A stretch of DNA of 38,057 nucleotides. Origin: Oligoflexales bacterium (lineage in GTDB: Bacteria > Bdellovibrionota_B > Oligoflexia > Oligoflexales > Bog-1112). Below, piece by piece: positions 5,960 through 14,741 of this stretch; the stretch's first letter is position 1; each line of letters begins with the position of its first letter. The DNA lies in NCBI GenBank assembly GCA_017985985.1, contig JAGNWK010000021.1:1-38057 (forward strand), in the 5' to 3' direction. A model generated the notes under the pieces. It did no database searches and was not told the DNA's origin. It saw only the letters and a list, made by a program, of their open reading frames with translations. The position numbers and the translations under genes were made by a program.

Positions 5960-7543
5960 CTATGTAAAGGTCTCAGCTTGAGCCGCAGCCCAAGGAGCAG
6001 CAATGTGAGCAGGGGGATTATTGTCGACAAGAGCTCGATTATCAACCGCTGGAAAAATCTGACTGTAGTTCTGGATGATTGAAGGACCAGTTCTTCTGAC
6101 GATATGCCAGCGTCTAATCTCACTAGGCTTTGTTAGTCCAGTCGCTCCCAAGACTTCGAAGAAGCTCTTTACCGTTTCGTGGTGGAAGTTTTTAACCCGG
6201 ACAGCCTTGTCAGAAACGACAAGACCCTCGACGAGAGCTGGATCTTGGGTAGCCACCCCCGTGGGACAGTTGTTGGAATTGCATCTTAAGGCTTGGATGC
6301 AGCCGAGGGCAAACATCATTCCCCTTGCCGAGTTACAAAGATCAGCCCCCAAGGCCATCTTTGTCATAATGTGAAAACCAGTTACGATCTTGCCTGAGGC
6401 TATGACTCGAATCTCTTCACGAAGACCGACTCCAACCAGGCTGTTGTGAACAAACATGAGACCCTCTTCGAGAGGGGCTCCGACCGAGTTGGTAAACTCT
6501 AAGGGAGCGGCCCCCGTTCCGCCTTCTCCCCCATCGACAGTGATGAAGTCTGGTAGAATACCTGTCTTTAACATAGCCTTACAAATAGCCAGAAACTCTT
6601 TTCTTTTCCCTAGACAGAGCTTAAAGCCGACAGGCTTGCCCCCGGAAGCCTCCCGTAATTGTGCTACGAACTCCAGAAGTCCAATTGGGGTTGAAAAAGC
6701 AGAGTGGGCTGGTGGGGAAATAACATCTTGCCCCATATCAACCCCCCGGATAGAGGCAATCTCAGGTGTCACTTTTTTAGCTGGTAAAATACCTCCGTGC
6801 CCAGGTTTTGCACCTTGGGAGAGCTTAATCTCGATCATTTTAACCTGATCCAGGGAGGCTTTCTCAGCAAAGTCTTTGACATTAAAGGTTCCATCTTTAT
6901 GCCGGCACCCAAAATAGCCGGTGCCGATCTGCCAAGTGAGGTCCCCCCCTGGTTTTCGGTGATAGGGGCTCAGGCCTCCTTCCCCCGTATTGTGAAGAAA
7001 TCCACCTAACTTCGCGCCTGCATTCAGGGCCAAGACTGCATTTTTACTGAGAGCCCCATAACTCATGGCGGAAATATTAAAGATCGAGGCCAGGTAGGGC
7101 TTCTTACAAGACTTACCTCCTACTTTGATCCTACTTGTAGAGAGATCTGGGCTGACGGGAGCGAGGGAGTGGTTGACCCATTCGTACCCGACGGCATAGA
7201 CATCAGCCTGAGTACCAAAGGGTTGGGTATCAAGCTGGCCCTTAGCTCTTTGATAAATCAGGGAGCGCTTATCTCGACTGAAGGGTCTCCCGTCCGAATT
7301 AGATTCGACAAAATATTGATTGATCTCTGGCCGAATCATTTCCATCAGGTAACGCCCGTGACCTATGATAGGAAAATTCCTTCGGATGGTTTGTTTTTTT
7401 TGCAAAATATCACATAATCCAATACCAATCAGGGGGAGGATAATCAGTAGCAGTGCGAGAAAGGGTGTCCACAGTAAACCTAAGACACCTACGACCAGAA
7501 GAGAACATACCGAGATGAAATAAAACTGGATTCTCATAGTCAT
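5960..7543 (-). CDS. Membrane-anchored FMN-binding glutamate synthase-like protein
   Basis: A 527-residue protein matching the FMN/iron-sulfur synthase domain of glutamate synthase (GltB-like) without a glutaminase domain. Two hydrophobic segments at residues ~5-45 (FYFISVCSLLVVGVLGLL; FLALLLIILPLIGIGL) should anchor it in the inner membrane. The barrel domain shows NISAMSYGALSKNAV, NTGEGGLSPYH, KLSQGAKPGHGG, DGGEGGTGAAP and the cysteine block LRCNSNNCPTGVATQ. Family knowledge: such stand-alone proteins are common, but their substrate is often unproven, so a glutamate-making role is only a guess. The second in-frame ATG (7537) has better spacing from the GGGGAT motif and could be the true start. 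Confidence 0.85.
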   Translation of the reverse strand: MTMRIQFYFISVCSLLVVGVLGLLWTPFLALLLIILPLIGIGLCDILQKKQTIRRNFPIIGHGRYLMEMIRPEINQYFVESNSDGRPFSRDKRSLIYQRAKGQLDTQPFGTQADVYAVGYEWVNHSLAPVSPDLSTSRIKVGGKSCKKPYLASIFNISAMSYGALSKNAVLALNAGAKLGGFLHNTGEGGLSPYHRKPGGDLTWQIGTGYFGCRHKDGTFNVKDFAEKASLDQVKMIEIKLSQGAKPGHGGILPAKKVTPEIASIRGVDMGQDVISPPAHSAFSTPIGLLEFVAQLREASGGKPVGFKLCLGKRKEFLAICKAMLKTGILPDFITVDGGEGGTGAAPLEFTNSVGAPLEEGLMFVHNSLVGVGLREEIRVIASGKIVTGFHIMTKMALGADLCNSARGMMFALGCIQALRCNSNNCPTGVATQDPALVEGLVVSDKAVRVKNFHHETVKSFFEVLGATGLTKPSEIRRWHIVRRTGPSIIQNYSQIFPAVDNRALVDNNPPAHIAAPWAAAQAETFT

Positions 7544-7561
7544 TTATCCCCAAATTTTTTT

Positions 7562-7595
7562 ACACGGCTTCTCTTATTGTACAGCAAAGCTGTGT
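7562..7595. promoter_or_regulatory. Inverted repeat between the divergent guaC and glutamate synthase-like genes
   Basis: ACACGGCTT and AAGCTGTGT form a 9-bp inverted repeat (one mismatch) separated by 16 nt, 36 bp before guaC. It could be an operator or a 5' hairpin. No regulator is identified. Confidence 0.3.
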
Positions 7596-7630
7596 GAAAA
7601 TTCGAATTTACAGAAGGTGGGAAGGACAGT

Positions 7631-8686
7631 ATGCGCTTAGACCTAGAACCTAAATTAGGCTTTAAAGACGTCTTAATCAGACCTAAACGATCTACTCTTA
7701 GGAGTCGATCGGAGGTTTCCCTCTACAGAGAGTTTAGCTTCAAACACTCGCCCTTCGTCTGGAAGGGAACCCCGATTTTTGCTGCCAATATGGATACGGT
7801 CGGTACTTTTTCCATGGCAGAGCAACTTGCTCAGAGTCAACTTCTGACGGCTGTTCATAAGCACTACAGCCCTGAAGAATGGGAAGCCTTTTACTTGGGT
7901 ATAAAGAACGAACAACTCTTTGATTACATCTCGGTAAGTTGCGGATCTAGTGAGCAAGAGTTGGAGAAGCTTAAGAAAATACTAGGCCGATGCCCCAGAA
8001 TCCAGTTTATCTGCCTGGATGTTGCCAATGGGTATACTCAGTCTTTTGTTGATTTTGTGAGTAAGACAAGAAATGCCTTCCCCAGCAAAGTCATCATTGC
8101 TGGGAACGTGGTGACGGGAGAGATGGTGGAGGAGCTGATCTTGTCCGGTGCCGATATCGTTAAAGTTGGCATAGGACCGGGTAGTGTTTGTACGACCCGT
8201 GTTAAAACAGGGGTAGGGTACCCCCAGCTTTCTGCCATTATTGAGTGTGCGGATGCAGCTCATGGTTTGAAGGGCCAAGTAATCTCTGATGGGGGGTGCA
8301 TCTCCTCAGGAGATGTTGCTAAGGCATTTGGTGCTGGAGCCGATTTTGTCATGTTAGGTGGCATGCTAGCAGGTCATGATGAGTGCGGGGGCAAGATTGA
8401 AGAAGAGCACGGTGAAAAATTTGTTTTATTTTACGGGATGAGTTCGAAAGCTGCTATGGAGAAACACAGCGGAGGTGTCGCAGATTACCGAGCTTCTGAA
8501 GGGAAGTCTGTACGCATCCCCTACAAAGGCCCTGTTCTAGAAACGGTAAAGGACATTCTTGGAGGTTTACGCTCGGCTTGTACTTATGTTGGTGCCAATA
8601 AGCTCAAGGAGCTGTCTAAGCGAACGACCTTTATTCGTGTTCTTGAGCAAGAAAATAGGGTCTTCTCACCACTAGATGAAGAGTAA
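7631..8686 (+). CDS. guaC: GMP reductase
   Basis: A 351-residue enzyme that reductively deaminates GMP to IMP with NADPH, feeding guanine nucleotides back into the purine pool. It closely resembles E. coli GuaC throughout: [15 protein letters not shown] at the start, [22 protein letters not shown], and the catalytic cysteine C187 in [11 protein letters not shown] (C186 in E. coli), followed by [20 protein letters not shown] and [10 protein letters not shown]. There is no CBS-domain insertion, which separates it from IMP dehydrogenase. The start ATG follows GAAGG. An intrinsic terminator lies 20 bp downstream, so it is probably transcribed alone. Confidence 0.95.
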   Translation: MRLDLEPKLGFKDVLIRPKRSTLRSRSEVSLYREFSFKHSPFVWKGTPIFAANMDTVGTFSMAEQLAQSQLLTAVHKHYSPEEWEAFYLGIKNEQLFDYISVSCGSSEQELEKLKKILGRCPRIQFICLDVANGYTQSFVDFVSKTRNAFPSKVIIAGNVVTGEMVEELILSGADIVKVGIGPGSVCTTRVKTGVGYPQLSAIIECADAAHGLKGQVISDGGCISSGDVAKAFGAGADFVMLGGMLAGHDECGGKIEEEHGEKFVLFYGMSSKAAMEKHSGGVADYRASEGKSVRIPYKGPVLETVKDILGGLRSACTYVGANKLKELSKRTTFIRVLEQENRVFSPLDEE

Positions 8687-8706
8687 CCAAGTTGCACAGC
8701 TTTAAT

Positions 8707-8725
8707 CCCCCAAAAGGGGTTTTCT
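8707..8725 (+). terminator. Intrinsic terminator after guaC
   Basis: CCCC-AAAA-GGGG followed by TTTTCT, about 20 bp after the guaC stop and before the convergent SDR gene. Confidence 0.7.
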
Positions 8726-8741
8726 AGCTGGGATCTTCAAT

Positions 8742-9500
8742 CTACTTTCTCATCTTCATCATATTTCCCATCATAGATGCCGAAACCTTTCGGCTGAATA
8801 GCCTCGACATGATAAAGGAAAAGATTTTATTTTTAACACCAGAGATGACAGTGGATTTACACCGCCACTTTAAATGTTCCAAAGCCACGGCCACAACTTC
8901 TTCAGGTGTTTGAGCCAAATTTTTAGGTAGATCATCAAGACTACCCCCAGCGCTAACTTGGAAACGAGTAGAGGTAATCCCAGGGCAAAGTCCCATAACG
9001 TAGACACCACGTTTTTTTTGCTCAAACCAAAGAGCGTCTGAGAAGGAACTTACAAAAGCTTTGGTCGCCGCATATACAGACATGCCAGGGCTTGCGGTAA
9101 AGGCTAGGCAGGAGGACACATTGAGGAGAGCATCTCCCCCTTTGCTATGCTTTAAAAATTCGTGAGACAAATAGACTAAGGCATCACAGTTTAAATGCAT
9201 CATGTTGATTTGATTTGTTAGAGAAGAACTCGTGAACTCTCCAACCACCCCAACCCCTGCATTGTTGACCAGTAATTGGTAGCCTTGTTCGAGTCTCTTA
9301 GCGACTAGCTTTTGACCGTCTTCTCGAGAGAGATCTGCCACCAGATAGTCATGACCCCCTTTTATTTCTGTCATTAAACTTTTTAAAAGAGCTTCATTTC
9401 GCGCAACTGCTGTAACTAAAAAACCTTCCGCAGCCAGCTTTTTTGCAAAGACTCGCCCTATCCCTTCACTAGCACCTGTGACCAAAGCTTTTTTGCTCAT
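8742..9500 (-). CDS. Short-chain dehydrogenase/reductase (SDR)
   Basis: A 252-residue classical SDR. The Rossmann nucleotide-binding motif is TGASEGIG (residues 9-16), NNAG follows at ~79-82, and the catalytic triad residues are S130 (NVSSCLAF), Y143 and K147 (YAATKAF). The protein uses NAD(P)H to oxidise or reduce an alcohol or carbonyl, but the substrate cannot be predicted. The C-terminus is basic and hydrophobic (NKIFSFIMSRLFSRKVSAS), so weak membrane contact is possible. The ATG at 9500 follows GGAG. It is convergent with guaC and separate from the peroxide locus upstream. Confidence 0.9.
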   Translation of the reverse strand: MSKKALVTGASEGIGRVFAKKLAAEGFLVTAVARNEALLKSLMTEIKGGHDYLVADLSREDGQKLVAKRLEQGYQLLVNNAGVGVVGEFTSSSLTNQINMMHLNCDALVYLSHEFLKHSKGGDALLNVSSCLAFTASPGMSVYAATKAFVSSFSDALWFEQKKRGVYVMGLCPGITSTRFQVSAGGSLDDLPKNLAQTPEEVVAVALEHLKWRCKSTVISGVKNKIFSFIMSRLFSRKVSASMMGNMMKMRK

Positions 9501-9609
9501 AACACTACTCCATATGTTTTAAGTATTTTAACATGCTTGTAGAGGCTTTGCTGAAAATGAGAGGGGCTGTGAGAGGGGCTCACAGCTTCTTAGAGCGATT
9601 GGATAGATT

Positions 9610-10083
9610 TTATCCCTCTAACAGACTTCGTAGCATCCAGGCTGTTTTTTCATGGAGTTGCATACGCTGGGTGAGAAGATCTGCAGACACCTCATCATGC
9701 GCCCCTTCAATAGCCGCAAAGGATGAACGAGCTGTTCGAATCACTGCTTCATGCCCCTCAACAAGTTCCTTAATCATCTCGCTAGAAGCAGGAACTCCAT
9801 TAGGCTCCTTGATGGTGCTTAGCTTTGCAAATTGAGCATAAGTCGCAGGAGCAAAAACACCGAGAGCACGGATTCTCTCTGCGATGAGGTCCACCGCAGT
9901 TGCAAGCTCCATGTATTGCTGCTCAAACATTAAATGAAGAGTTTGAAACATCGGGCCAGTAACGTTCCAATGGAAGTTATGTGTTTTAAGATAGAGTGTG
10001 TACGAATCAGCAAGTAACCTCGAAAGGCTCTCCGCAATGGTTTTTCGATCACCTTCTGAAATTCCGATGTTGATCTTATGCAT
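9610..10083 (-). CDS. dps: Dps family ferritin-like DNA-protection protein
   Basis: A 157-residue protein that should form a dodecameric shell storing iron and using H2O2 to oxidise it, which protects DNA from Fenton damage. The ferroxidase residues sit in [13 protein letters not shown] and in [23 protein letters not shown] place the start at the ATG at 10083 because AGGAG lies 5 nt before it and the family begins here; the frame stays open 21 codons upstream, but that part is hydrophobic and unlike Dps. It lies downstream of ahpC-ahpD and opposite oxyR, so control by OxyR under peroxide stress is likely. Confidence 0.92.
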   Translation of the reverse strand: MHKINIGISEGDRKTIAESLSRLLADSYTLYLKTHNFHWNVTGPMFQTLHLMFEQQYMELATAVDLIAERIRALGVFAPATYAQFAKLSTIKEPNGVPASSEMIKELVEGHEAVIRTARSSFAAIEGAHDEVSADLLTQRMQLHEKTAWMLRSLLEG

Positions 10084-10127
10084 ATAAACTCCTGACATCA
10101 TTTTGATTAGGAACCATTTTACGAGCC

Positions 10128-10139
10128 ACCAGATCTGGT
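10128..10139. promoter_or_regulatory. Perfect 12-bp palindrome upstream of dps
   Basis: ACCAGATCTGGT is a perfect palindrome in the 72-bp gap between ahpD and dps. It could be an operator for a dps-specific promoter or a chance palindrome around a BglII-type core. Confidence 0.25.
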
Positions 10140-10155
10140 AAAGCATTGTAAACTA

Positions 10156-10677
10156 TTATTCAAGACTCAGCACTTGTTTTGTAGCATGAACGACAGCAGC
10201 TATTCTTATCGTTGAATGAATGCCTTCATTAGCAATTCCTTGTTTCCTAAGTTCTTGAATGTGGGCATTGATACACATCCCACATCCTGAGAGAGCCGAG
10301 ACAGCTAAGCACATGAGTTCAAAGTTTACTTTGGCAATGCCATGTTTACTGATGATATTCATGCGTAGTCTAGCTGGTAATTGACTAAGTTCTTTATCTT
10401 CAATCAAATGCATGGATCGATAGTAGATATTGTTCATGGCCATGATCGAACTAGCACCTTTGGCCGCTTCATCTAATTCATCTGAAACTTGCAAGTCCGA
10501 TTTGATAGCAAAAGCAAGATCCATCTCTCTCTCCGCATAGGCACAGGCAAGAGCAATCGCTGTCGTCTGTTCTGAACTTAAACCCGAAACTTCTTCTGAG
10601 CCTAAGAGGGACTCGAGATTCAGTTTGATATCTTTGCCAAAATTTGGCATTTTTTCTCGCACTTCTTGTAATTTCAT
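10156..10677 (-). CDS. ahpD: AhpD-like alkylhydroperoxidase (carboxymuconolactone decarboxylase family)
   Basis: A 173-residue AhpD. The proton-relay and redox residues of the Mycobacterium AhpD site are all present in almost the same positions: E120, C132, C135 and H139 (NFELMCLAVSAL, then GCGMCINAHI). In that family AhpD passes electrons to AhpC and has weak peroxidase activity itself. Here it starts 12 bp after ahpC, so both should be made from one mRNA, and no AhpF or thioredoxin reductase is visible nearby. AGAGGT lies before the ATG. The family assignment is firm; the electron donor (lipoamide or thioredoxin) is unknown. Confidence 0.92.
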   Translation of the reverse strand: MKLQEVREKMPNFGKDIKLNLESLLGSEEVSGLSSEQTTAIALACAYAEREMDLAFAIKSDLQVSDELDEAAKGASSIMAMNNIYYRSMHLIEDKELSQLPARLRMNIISKHGIAKVNFELMCLAVSALSGCGMCINAHIQELRKQGIANEGIHSTIRIAAVVHATKQVLSLE

Positions 10678-10689
10678 GGTGTTTACCTC

Positions 10690-11226
10690 TTAAACTTTGA
10701 TCGTTTCTTTACCTTTTTCCCAATTGCATGGGCACAGCTCATCCGTTTGCAGTCCATCAAGAACACGCAATACTTCCGATGGATTGCGGCCAACACTTAA
10801 ATCTGTAACATAAATAAAACGTATAATGCCTTCTGGATCTATGATGTAAGTTGCACGTTGAGCAACCCCTTCATTCTCATCCAGAATACCAAGTGCTGTA
10901 GACAGTTCGCGTTTAACGTCTGCAAGCATAGGAAAGGGAAGCTCATTTAAATCCTTGTGATTTTGGCGCCAAGCCATGTGGACAAACTCACTGTCTATGC
11001 TCGCTGCTAAAATTTGAGCGTCTCTATCCTTAAACTTGTCATTGATGTCGGCAAATCCTTTGATTTCTGTGGGGCAAACAAAGGTAAAATCTTTAGGGTA
11101 AAAAAACAGAACGAGCCACTTCCCCTTGAAGGACTCCTCCGTGATGTCTACAAATGCATTTTTAGGATCTCTAGAGATGGTTGCTTTGACTTTGAAGGCA
11201 GGTAATTTTTTTCCTAATCCTAACAT
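10690..11226 (-). CDS. ahpC: Alkyl hydroperoxide reductase AhpC (2-Cys peroxiredoxin)
   Basis: A 178-residue typical 2-Cys peroxiredoxin that reduces H2O2 and organic peroxides. The peroxidatic cysteine is C51 in DFTFVCPTE and the resolving cysteine is C165 in DELCPCNWEKG; the pattern resembles AhpC of species that pair it with AhpD. A second cysteine (C167) sits beside the resolving one. The start at 11226 has AGGAG 6 nt upstream. It is the first gene of the ahpC-ahpD unit, divergent from oxyR, so induction by oxidised OxyR is expected. Confidence 0.95.
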   Translation of the reverse strand: MLGLGKKLPAFKVKATISRDPKNAFVDITEESFKGKWLVLFFYPKDFTFVCPTEIKGFADINDKFKDRDAQILAASIDSEFVHMAWRQNHKDLNELPFPMLADVKRELSTALGILDENEGVAQRATYIIDPEGIIRFIYVTDLSVGRNPSEVLRVLDGLQTDELCPCNWEKGKETIKV

Positions 11227-11333
11227 GTCGTACTCCTAAGTTTTAAGTTTTGATTCATCGCTTATGACATTTGACGTGAACTTATGCTCGCGTCTTATAG
11301 ATCTAGTTTCGTAAAGAATCGTCAAAAGGTAAA

Positions 11334-11369
11334 ATCGATTATATCTATGAAATAATAGTTTTAAACTAT
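11334..11369. promoter_or_regulatory. OxyR-like binding site
   Basis: The pattern ATCG-N7-CTAT-N6-ATAG-N7-CTAT matches the OxyR tetranucleotide array (ATAG-N7-CTAT repeated) with one base change and a central spacer of 6 rather than 7. It ends 17 bp before the oxyR start, which fits autorepression, and lies ~108 bp from ahpC. Confidence 0.7.
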
Positions 11370-11386
11370 CATAAAAAGGTCAAACT

Positions 11387-12340
11387 ATGCCGACTCTTAC
11401 TCAACTTGAGTACATTCTAGCGGTCGATACATATCGACATTTTGGTAAGGCTGCAAAGGCCTGCCATGTTTCACAGCCCACTTTGAGCCAGCAAATTCAG
11501 AAGTTGGAAGATGAGTTGTCGATTATTCTTTTTGACCGTATACAGAAGCCGGTCGTGCCAACTGATGATGGCCGACGATTTATAGCACAGGCAAAGGTAG
11601 TCCTGTCTGAGCAGGAAAAATTGATTTATACAGCACGAAATAGAAGCCATGGACTTAAGGGAGAGTTTCGACTAGCTGTTATCCCGACTGTAGCTACTTA
11701 TTTGGTGCCTGTTTTCTTGCGTAATTTTTCAAAAAACTGCCCTCAGGTCGAGCTTTATATCGAAGAGCTCAAAACGGAAACGATTATCGATGAGCTGCGG
11801 AATGATAGGATAGATGGAGCTATCTTAGCGACCCCACTCCAACAGCAGGGCTTCAAAGAGCATCCTCTTTACTATGAACCATTTTCACTTTATGCCTCAA
11901 AAGGACATCCGCTTTTGAAGAAGCAGAAGATTTCACCAAAAGACCTCGATGCAGCTGAAATGTGGATGCTAAAAGATGGCAACTGTTTTAAAACCCAGGT
12001 CTCAAGCTATTGTTCCATCAGTCCCAGTCAGGACAGTGTTTTTAAGAACATTCATTTTCAAAGTGGAAGCCTAGATACCCTTTGCCATGTTATTCAAAAG
12101 AATCATGGCTACACCCTTATTCCTGATCTTTTGACGACGCTCATGAGCCGTGCAGATGTCCGCACCCATGTGAGGCCCTTTGTCCCCCCTGTTCCTACAC
12201 GGGAGATTAGCTTTGTTTACCGACGAGATCACTGGAAATTGGAAATGATTAAAGCATTGAAACATAGTGTTATGAAAAGTCTACCTGAAGACTTGAATAC
12301 CAAAAGAGGTAAGGAACTCTTAGTCGTTGAGATCTGTTGA
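11387..12340 (+). CDS. oxyR: Hydrogen peroxide-sensing LysR-type regulator OxyR
   Basis: A 317-residue LysR-type transcription factor. The N-terminal winged helix-turn-helix reads HFGKAAKACHVSQPTLSQQI. The ligand domain contains LKDGNCFKTQVSSYC with C200 and C209, spaced and placed like the redox-active C199/C208 of E. coli OxyR. This pair would form a disulfide on exposure to H2O2 and switch the protein to an activator. The gene is divergent from ahpC-ahpD-dps, and an OxyR-like box lies just before its start. About 10 residues at the C-terminus exceed the E. coli length. Confidence 0.95.
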   Translation: MPTLTQLEYILAVDTYRHFGKAAKACHVSQPTLSQQIQKLEDELSIILFDRIQKPVVPTDDGRRFIAQAKVVLSEQEKLIYTARNRSHGLKGEFRLAVIPTVATYLVPVFLRNFSKNCPQVELYIEELKTETIIDELRNDRIDGAILATPLQQQGFKEHPLYYEPFSLYASKGHPLLKKQKISPKDLDAAEMWMLKDGNCFKTQVSSYCSISPSQDSVFKNIHFQSGSLDTLCHVIQKNHGYTLIPDLLTTLMSRADVRTHVRPFVPPVPTREISFVYRRDHWKLEMIKALKHSVMKSLPEDLNTKRGKELLVVEIC

Positions 12341-12364
12341 AGCGTCGTTAAGTTTTCCGCAATT

Positions 12365-12442
12365 TCGTCACTGCGAGGAGCAGTAGGCGACGAAGCAATC
12401 TTGCCTTACACGGAGATTGCTTCGCTACGCTCGCAATGACGA
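12365..12442. repeat. Palindromic interspersed repeat (TIR-like), copy 1
   Basis: A 78-bp element between convergent oxyR and ctaB. Its ends are inverted (TCGTCACTGCGAG and CTCGCAATGACGA), with an inner inverted pair GAAGCAATCT/AGATTGCTTC. It is nearly the reverse complement of 31825-31903. A partial tail (CCAATGACGAGG) follows at 12459-12470. It has no coding capacity and may also end both transcripts. Confidence 0.85.
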
Positions 12443-12478
12443 GGTTCTGCTATTGCCTCCAATGACGAGGTCTGCCAT

Positions 12479-13351
12479 CTAAGTAGAACGTAGAAGGAAA
12501 AAGAACCTATCCGCAGCTAATGCCCCAAAAAGGACAAAGGTATAGACACAGGAGAAATAAAAAAAGGGCATCGCTTTTTTATTGTCGTGAGATCTGTAGA
12601 GACCTACTGCGCCCCAAATGAAGCGAGCTGACAAAAGAACGGAAACAGGGAGGTAAAAGATCACCGCGTTGCCCATAAAGGAGAGAGCGAGAACGGGTAA
12701 AGTCAAAATCAAGGTGTAGATCATAATGCGATGCCGAGTTTGTTCGTCCCCGTAAACGACAGGATACATGGGTATCTTGGCTCTCGCATAATCATCCTTG
12801 TACTTAAGGGCTAAGGCCCAGAAGTGTGGAGGAGTCCAAAGCGTGATAATGAGAAAAAGAATCCAGGCAGTCCAATCTAGAGAACCCGTAACACTCGCCC
12901 ATCCGATCAAGGGCCCTACGGCACCGGCAGCCCCTCCAATCACAATATTTTGTGGAGTTTTCTTTTTAAGAAAAGCTGTGTACACGAGTACATAAAACAA
13001 GTGACCTGCGAGGGCGAGAAGAGCGGTGAGAAGATTCGATGTAAGAAAAAGGAGCACCTCCCCCAGTAGGAGAAGAATAATGCCATAAGCCGCCGCAAAG
13101 CTTTTTGAGAGTTTACCGCTAGGAAGAGGTCTGCCAGCGGTTCTCTGCATAAATTGATCGGAGTTTTTTTCTAAAAGTTGGTTAAAAACTGCAGCAGAAG
13201 ATGAGACAAGCGCTGTCCCTAAAGAGATGAGAAGTATAAACCCAAGCGAAGGCATCTGTTGAGAGGCCATGAGAATGGATGGGATAGCCGTGACAACCAC
13301 CAGCAGAGTGATGGTCGGTTTCGTCATGACATAAAGCTCTTTAAACAACAA
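12479..13351 (-). CDS. ctaB: Heme O synthase (protoheme IX farnesyltransferase)
   Basis: A 290-residue inner-membrane UbiA-type prenyltransferase that adds a farnesyl group to heme B to give heme O for terminal oxidases. The prenyl-diphosphate/Mg motif is NQLLEKNSDQFMQRTAGRPL, and the second conserved loop is PPHFWALALKYKDDYARAKI; about eight membrane segments are visible. The likely start is TTG at 13351 (LFKELYVMTKPTITL), preceded by GGGGGG and overlapping the end of ctaA by 11 bp. The next in-frame ATG (13327) would remove part of the conserved first helix. Forms an operon with ctaA. Confidence 0.93.
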   Translation of the reverse strand: MLFKELYVMTKPTITLLVVVTAIPSILMASQQMPSLGFILLISLGTALVSSSAAVFNQLLEKNSDQFMQRTAGRPLPSGKLSKSFAAAYGIILLLLGEVLLFLTSNLLTALLALAGHLFYVLVYTAFLKKKTPQNIVIGGAAGAVGPLIGWASVTGSLDWTAWILFLIITLWTPPHFWALALKYKDDYARAKIPMYPVVYGDEQTRHRIMIYTLILTLPVLALSFMGNAVIFYLPVSVLLSARFIWGAVGLYRSHDNKKAMPFFYFSCVYTFVLFGALAADRFFFLLRST

Positions 13352-14429
13352 ATTTACCCCCCAGCTCTGCTTTTGTCGCAGGCTCCCCTGAACTCAGACA
13401 AGCTACATTTTCTGACATTTTGTAATGGAGGGAGATAAAAGCAACAAAGAGGCTAGCAAACAAGAAAATTCCATTGGCCAGGTGCGCTACTCTTACAAGT
13501 AATGGGAGGCCTGCATAGATATTGAAGACTCCTAGAGTGACTTGTAAAGCAAGACCAAGGGGAAGTATGGCAAAAGCCCAGCGACTCAGCTCTGGTAAAA
13601 GCATGCGGATGGAGGCCTTTCTCGACCAAAAGGTCAGACTTAAAACAGAGCAAAAAACAAGGTAAGCTAGAAAACGATGCCAGACCTGTATCCATACAAA
13701 AAATGAATAAGGAGGCAGCCACTGTCCATGACATTTGGGGAAGTCTGGACAAGCAAGTCCAGCATGATTTGTTGAAACCATAGCGCCCAAAAACATCTGA
13801 CAGAAAAGAAGCAGCGCAGAGATTACGAATAGGCGACGGAACCACAGGAACTCAGTCGATTTCAGAGCAGATCTAGCGCTGATTGGCAGTTCGTTCGGAA
13901 CTAGGGTTCTTGAACTTAAAGCAGCGGACTTTCTCCAGAGCAGAAGTATGAGGGAGAAGAAGAGCAGCGCATTCCCTAAGTGCATAGACACGATCGAGGG
14001 GTCGAGAAGCTTCAGAACAGTGAGGCCGCCCAGTATACACTGAATGAGGAAGATGAAGATGGAGAAGGTCAGCTCTTTGACAAATAGACTTCTCAAAAGA
14101 GAAGAACGAAGAACCTGAAATGTAGCCATCACAACACCCAAGCCTAGGATCAGGGCTATGAGCCTGTGGAACCATTCTAGGAAAATCTGTATATCCATGG
14201 TCGGAACAGCCTGACCAAAGCACATCGGCCAGTCAGGACAAGAGAGACCAGAGTCTGTAACACGAACGAGTCCCCCTAGGACCATAAGTCCATAGCAGAG
14301 CAGAGCTAAACTCAGACAAAGGGTACTAAACCTCTGAAGGGTTGACTGAGTTGAAGCGCCCACAGCAATGCCACCACGCTTTGATCGATTCGTAACTTGA
14401 GAATAGCTGGAGGTAGGTGAAGTTTGCAT
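13341..14429 (-). CDS. ctaA: Heme A synthase
   Basis: A 362-residue membrane enzyme that oxidises heme O to heme A for aa3-type cytochrome c oxidase. Conserved histidines lie in EWFHRLIALILG, SMHLGNALLFF, VWHRFLAYLVF and VAHLANGIF, and the two pseudo-repeat halves each carry a cysteine pair: SGLSCPDWPMCFG and AGLACPDFPKCHG. About eight membrane segments are present. I choose the ATG at 14429 (MQTSPTSS) because it overlaps the stop of the small upstream gene by one base, and the longer frame would read through that gene. The cysteine-containing type suggests a redox step like that of Bacillus CtaA. Confidence 0.92.
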   Translation of the reverse strand: MQTSPTSSYSQVTNRSKRGGIAVGASTQSTLQRFSTLCLSLALLCYGLMVLGGLVRVTDSGLSCPDWPMCFGQAVPTMDIQIFLEWFHRLIALILGLGVVMATFQVLRSSLLRSLFVKELTFSIFIFLIQCILGGLTVLKLLDPSIVSMHLGNALLFFSLILLLWRKSAALSSRTLVPNELPISARSALKSTEFLWFRRLFVISALLLFCQMFLGAMVSTNHAGLACPDFPKCHGQWLPPYSFFVWIQVWHRFLAYLVFCSVLSLTFWSRKASIRMLLPELSRWAFAILPLGLALQVTLGVFNIYAGLPLLVRVAHLANGIFLFASLFVAFISLHYKMSENVACLSSGEPATKAELGGKFVV

Positions 14430-14605
14430 CAGGGAAACCGCGGAGTCCACCCCACCCAGATGGGGAAAAAGACGCAGAAGAAAAACAATGCAGGAAAGAT
14501 CAGAATAATGGCTGCCAGCTGGAGCCAACCGATCATTTCTTTCCTTGGGTCGCGACTAGGAAACTGACTTGTCGCCCATTTTCTTGAAGGACTTTGATTT
14601 TGCAT
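14429..14605 (-). CDS. Small membrane protein coupled to ctaA, unknown function
   Basis: A 58-residue protein with a basic N-terminus (MQNQSPSRKWATSQFPS) and one membrane helix (LQLAAIILIFPALFFFCVFF). AAGGAT precedes the ATG at 14605. Its stop shares one base with the ctaA start (TGATG), so the two are probably translated together. I do not recognise a family. Its place at the head of the ctaA-ctaB operon suggests a role in heme A synthesis or in the assembly of a terminal oxidase, but that is inference from position only. Confidence 0.6.
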   Translation of the reverse strand: MQNQSPSRKWATSQFPSRDPRKEMIGWLQLAAIILIFPALFFFCVFFPIWVGWTPRFP

Positions 14606-14741
14606 AGAAGATCCTTTTTTGCAAAGCGGTCCCAGGTTTTGCACACCAGACTGCGCATTATAGCAAGATCTATCTCATTTTCGCAAGAGAATCTCCCCCT
14701 CATATTTTTGCAAGGAAGGATTAGGTCTCGCTCTTTAGCAT

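Noticed and set aside
13873..14223. Minus-strand frames inside ctaA in another reading frame
   Set aside because: The ctaA frame has all conserved histidines and membrane helices; the others are out-of-frame shadows.
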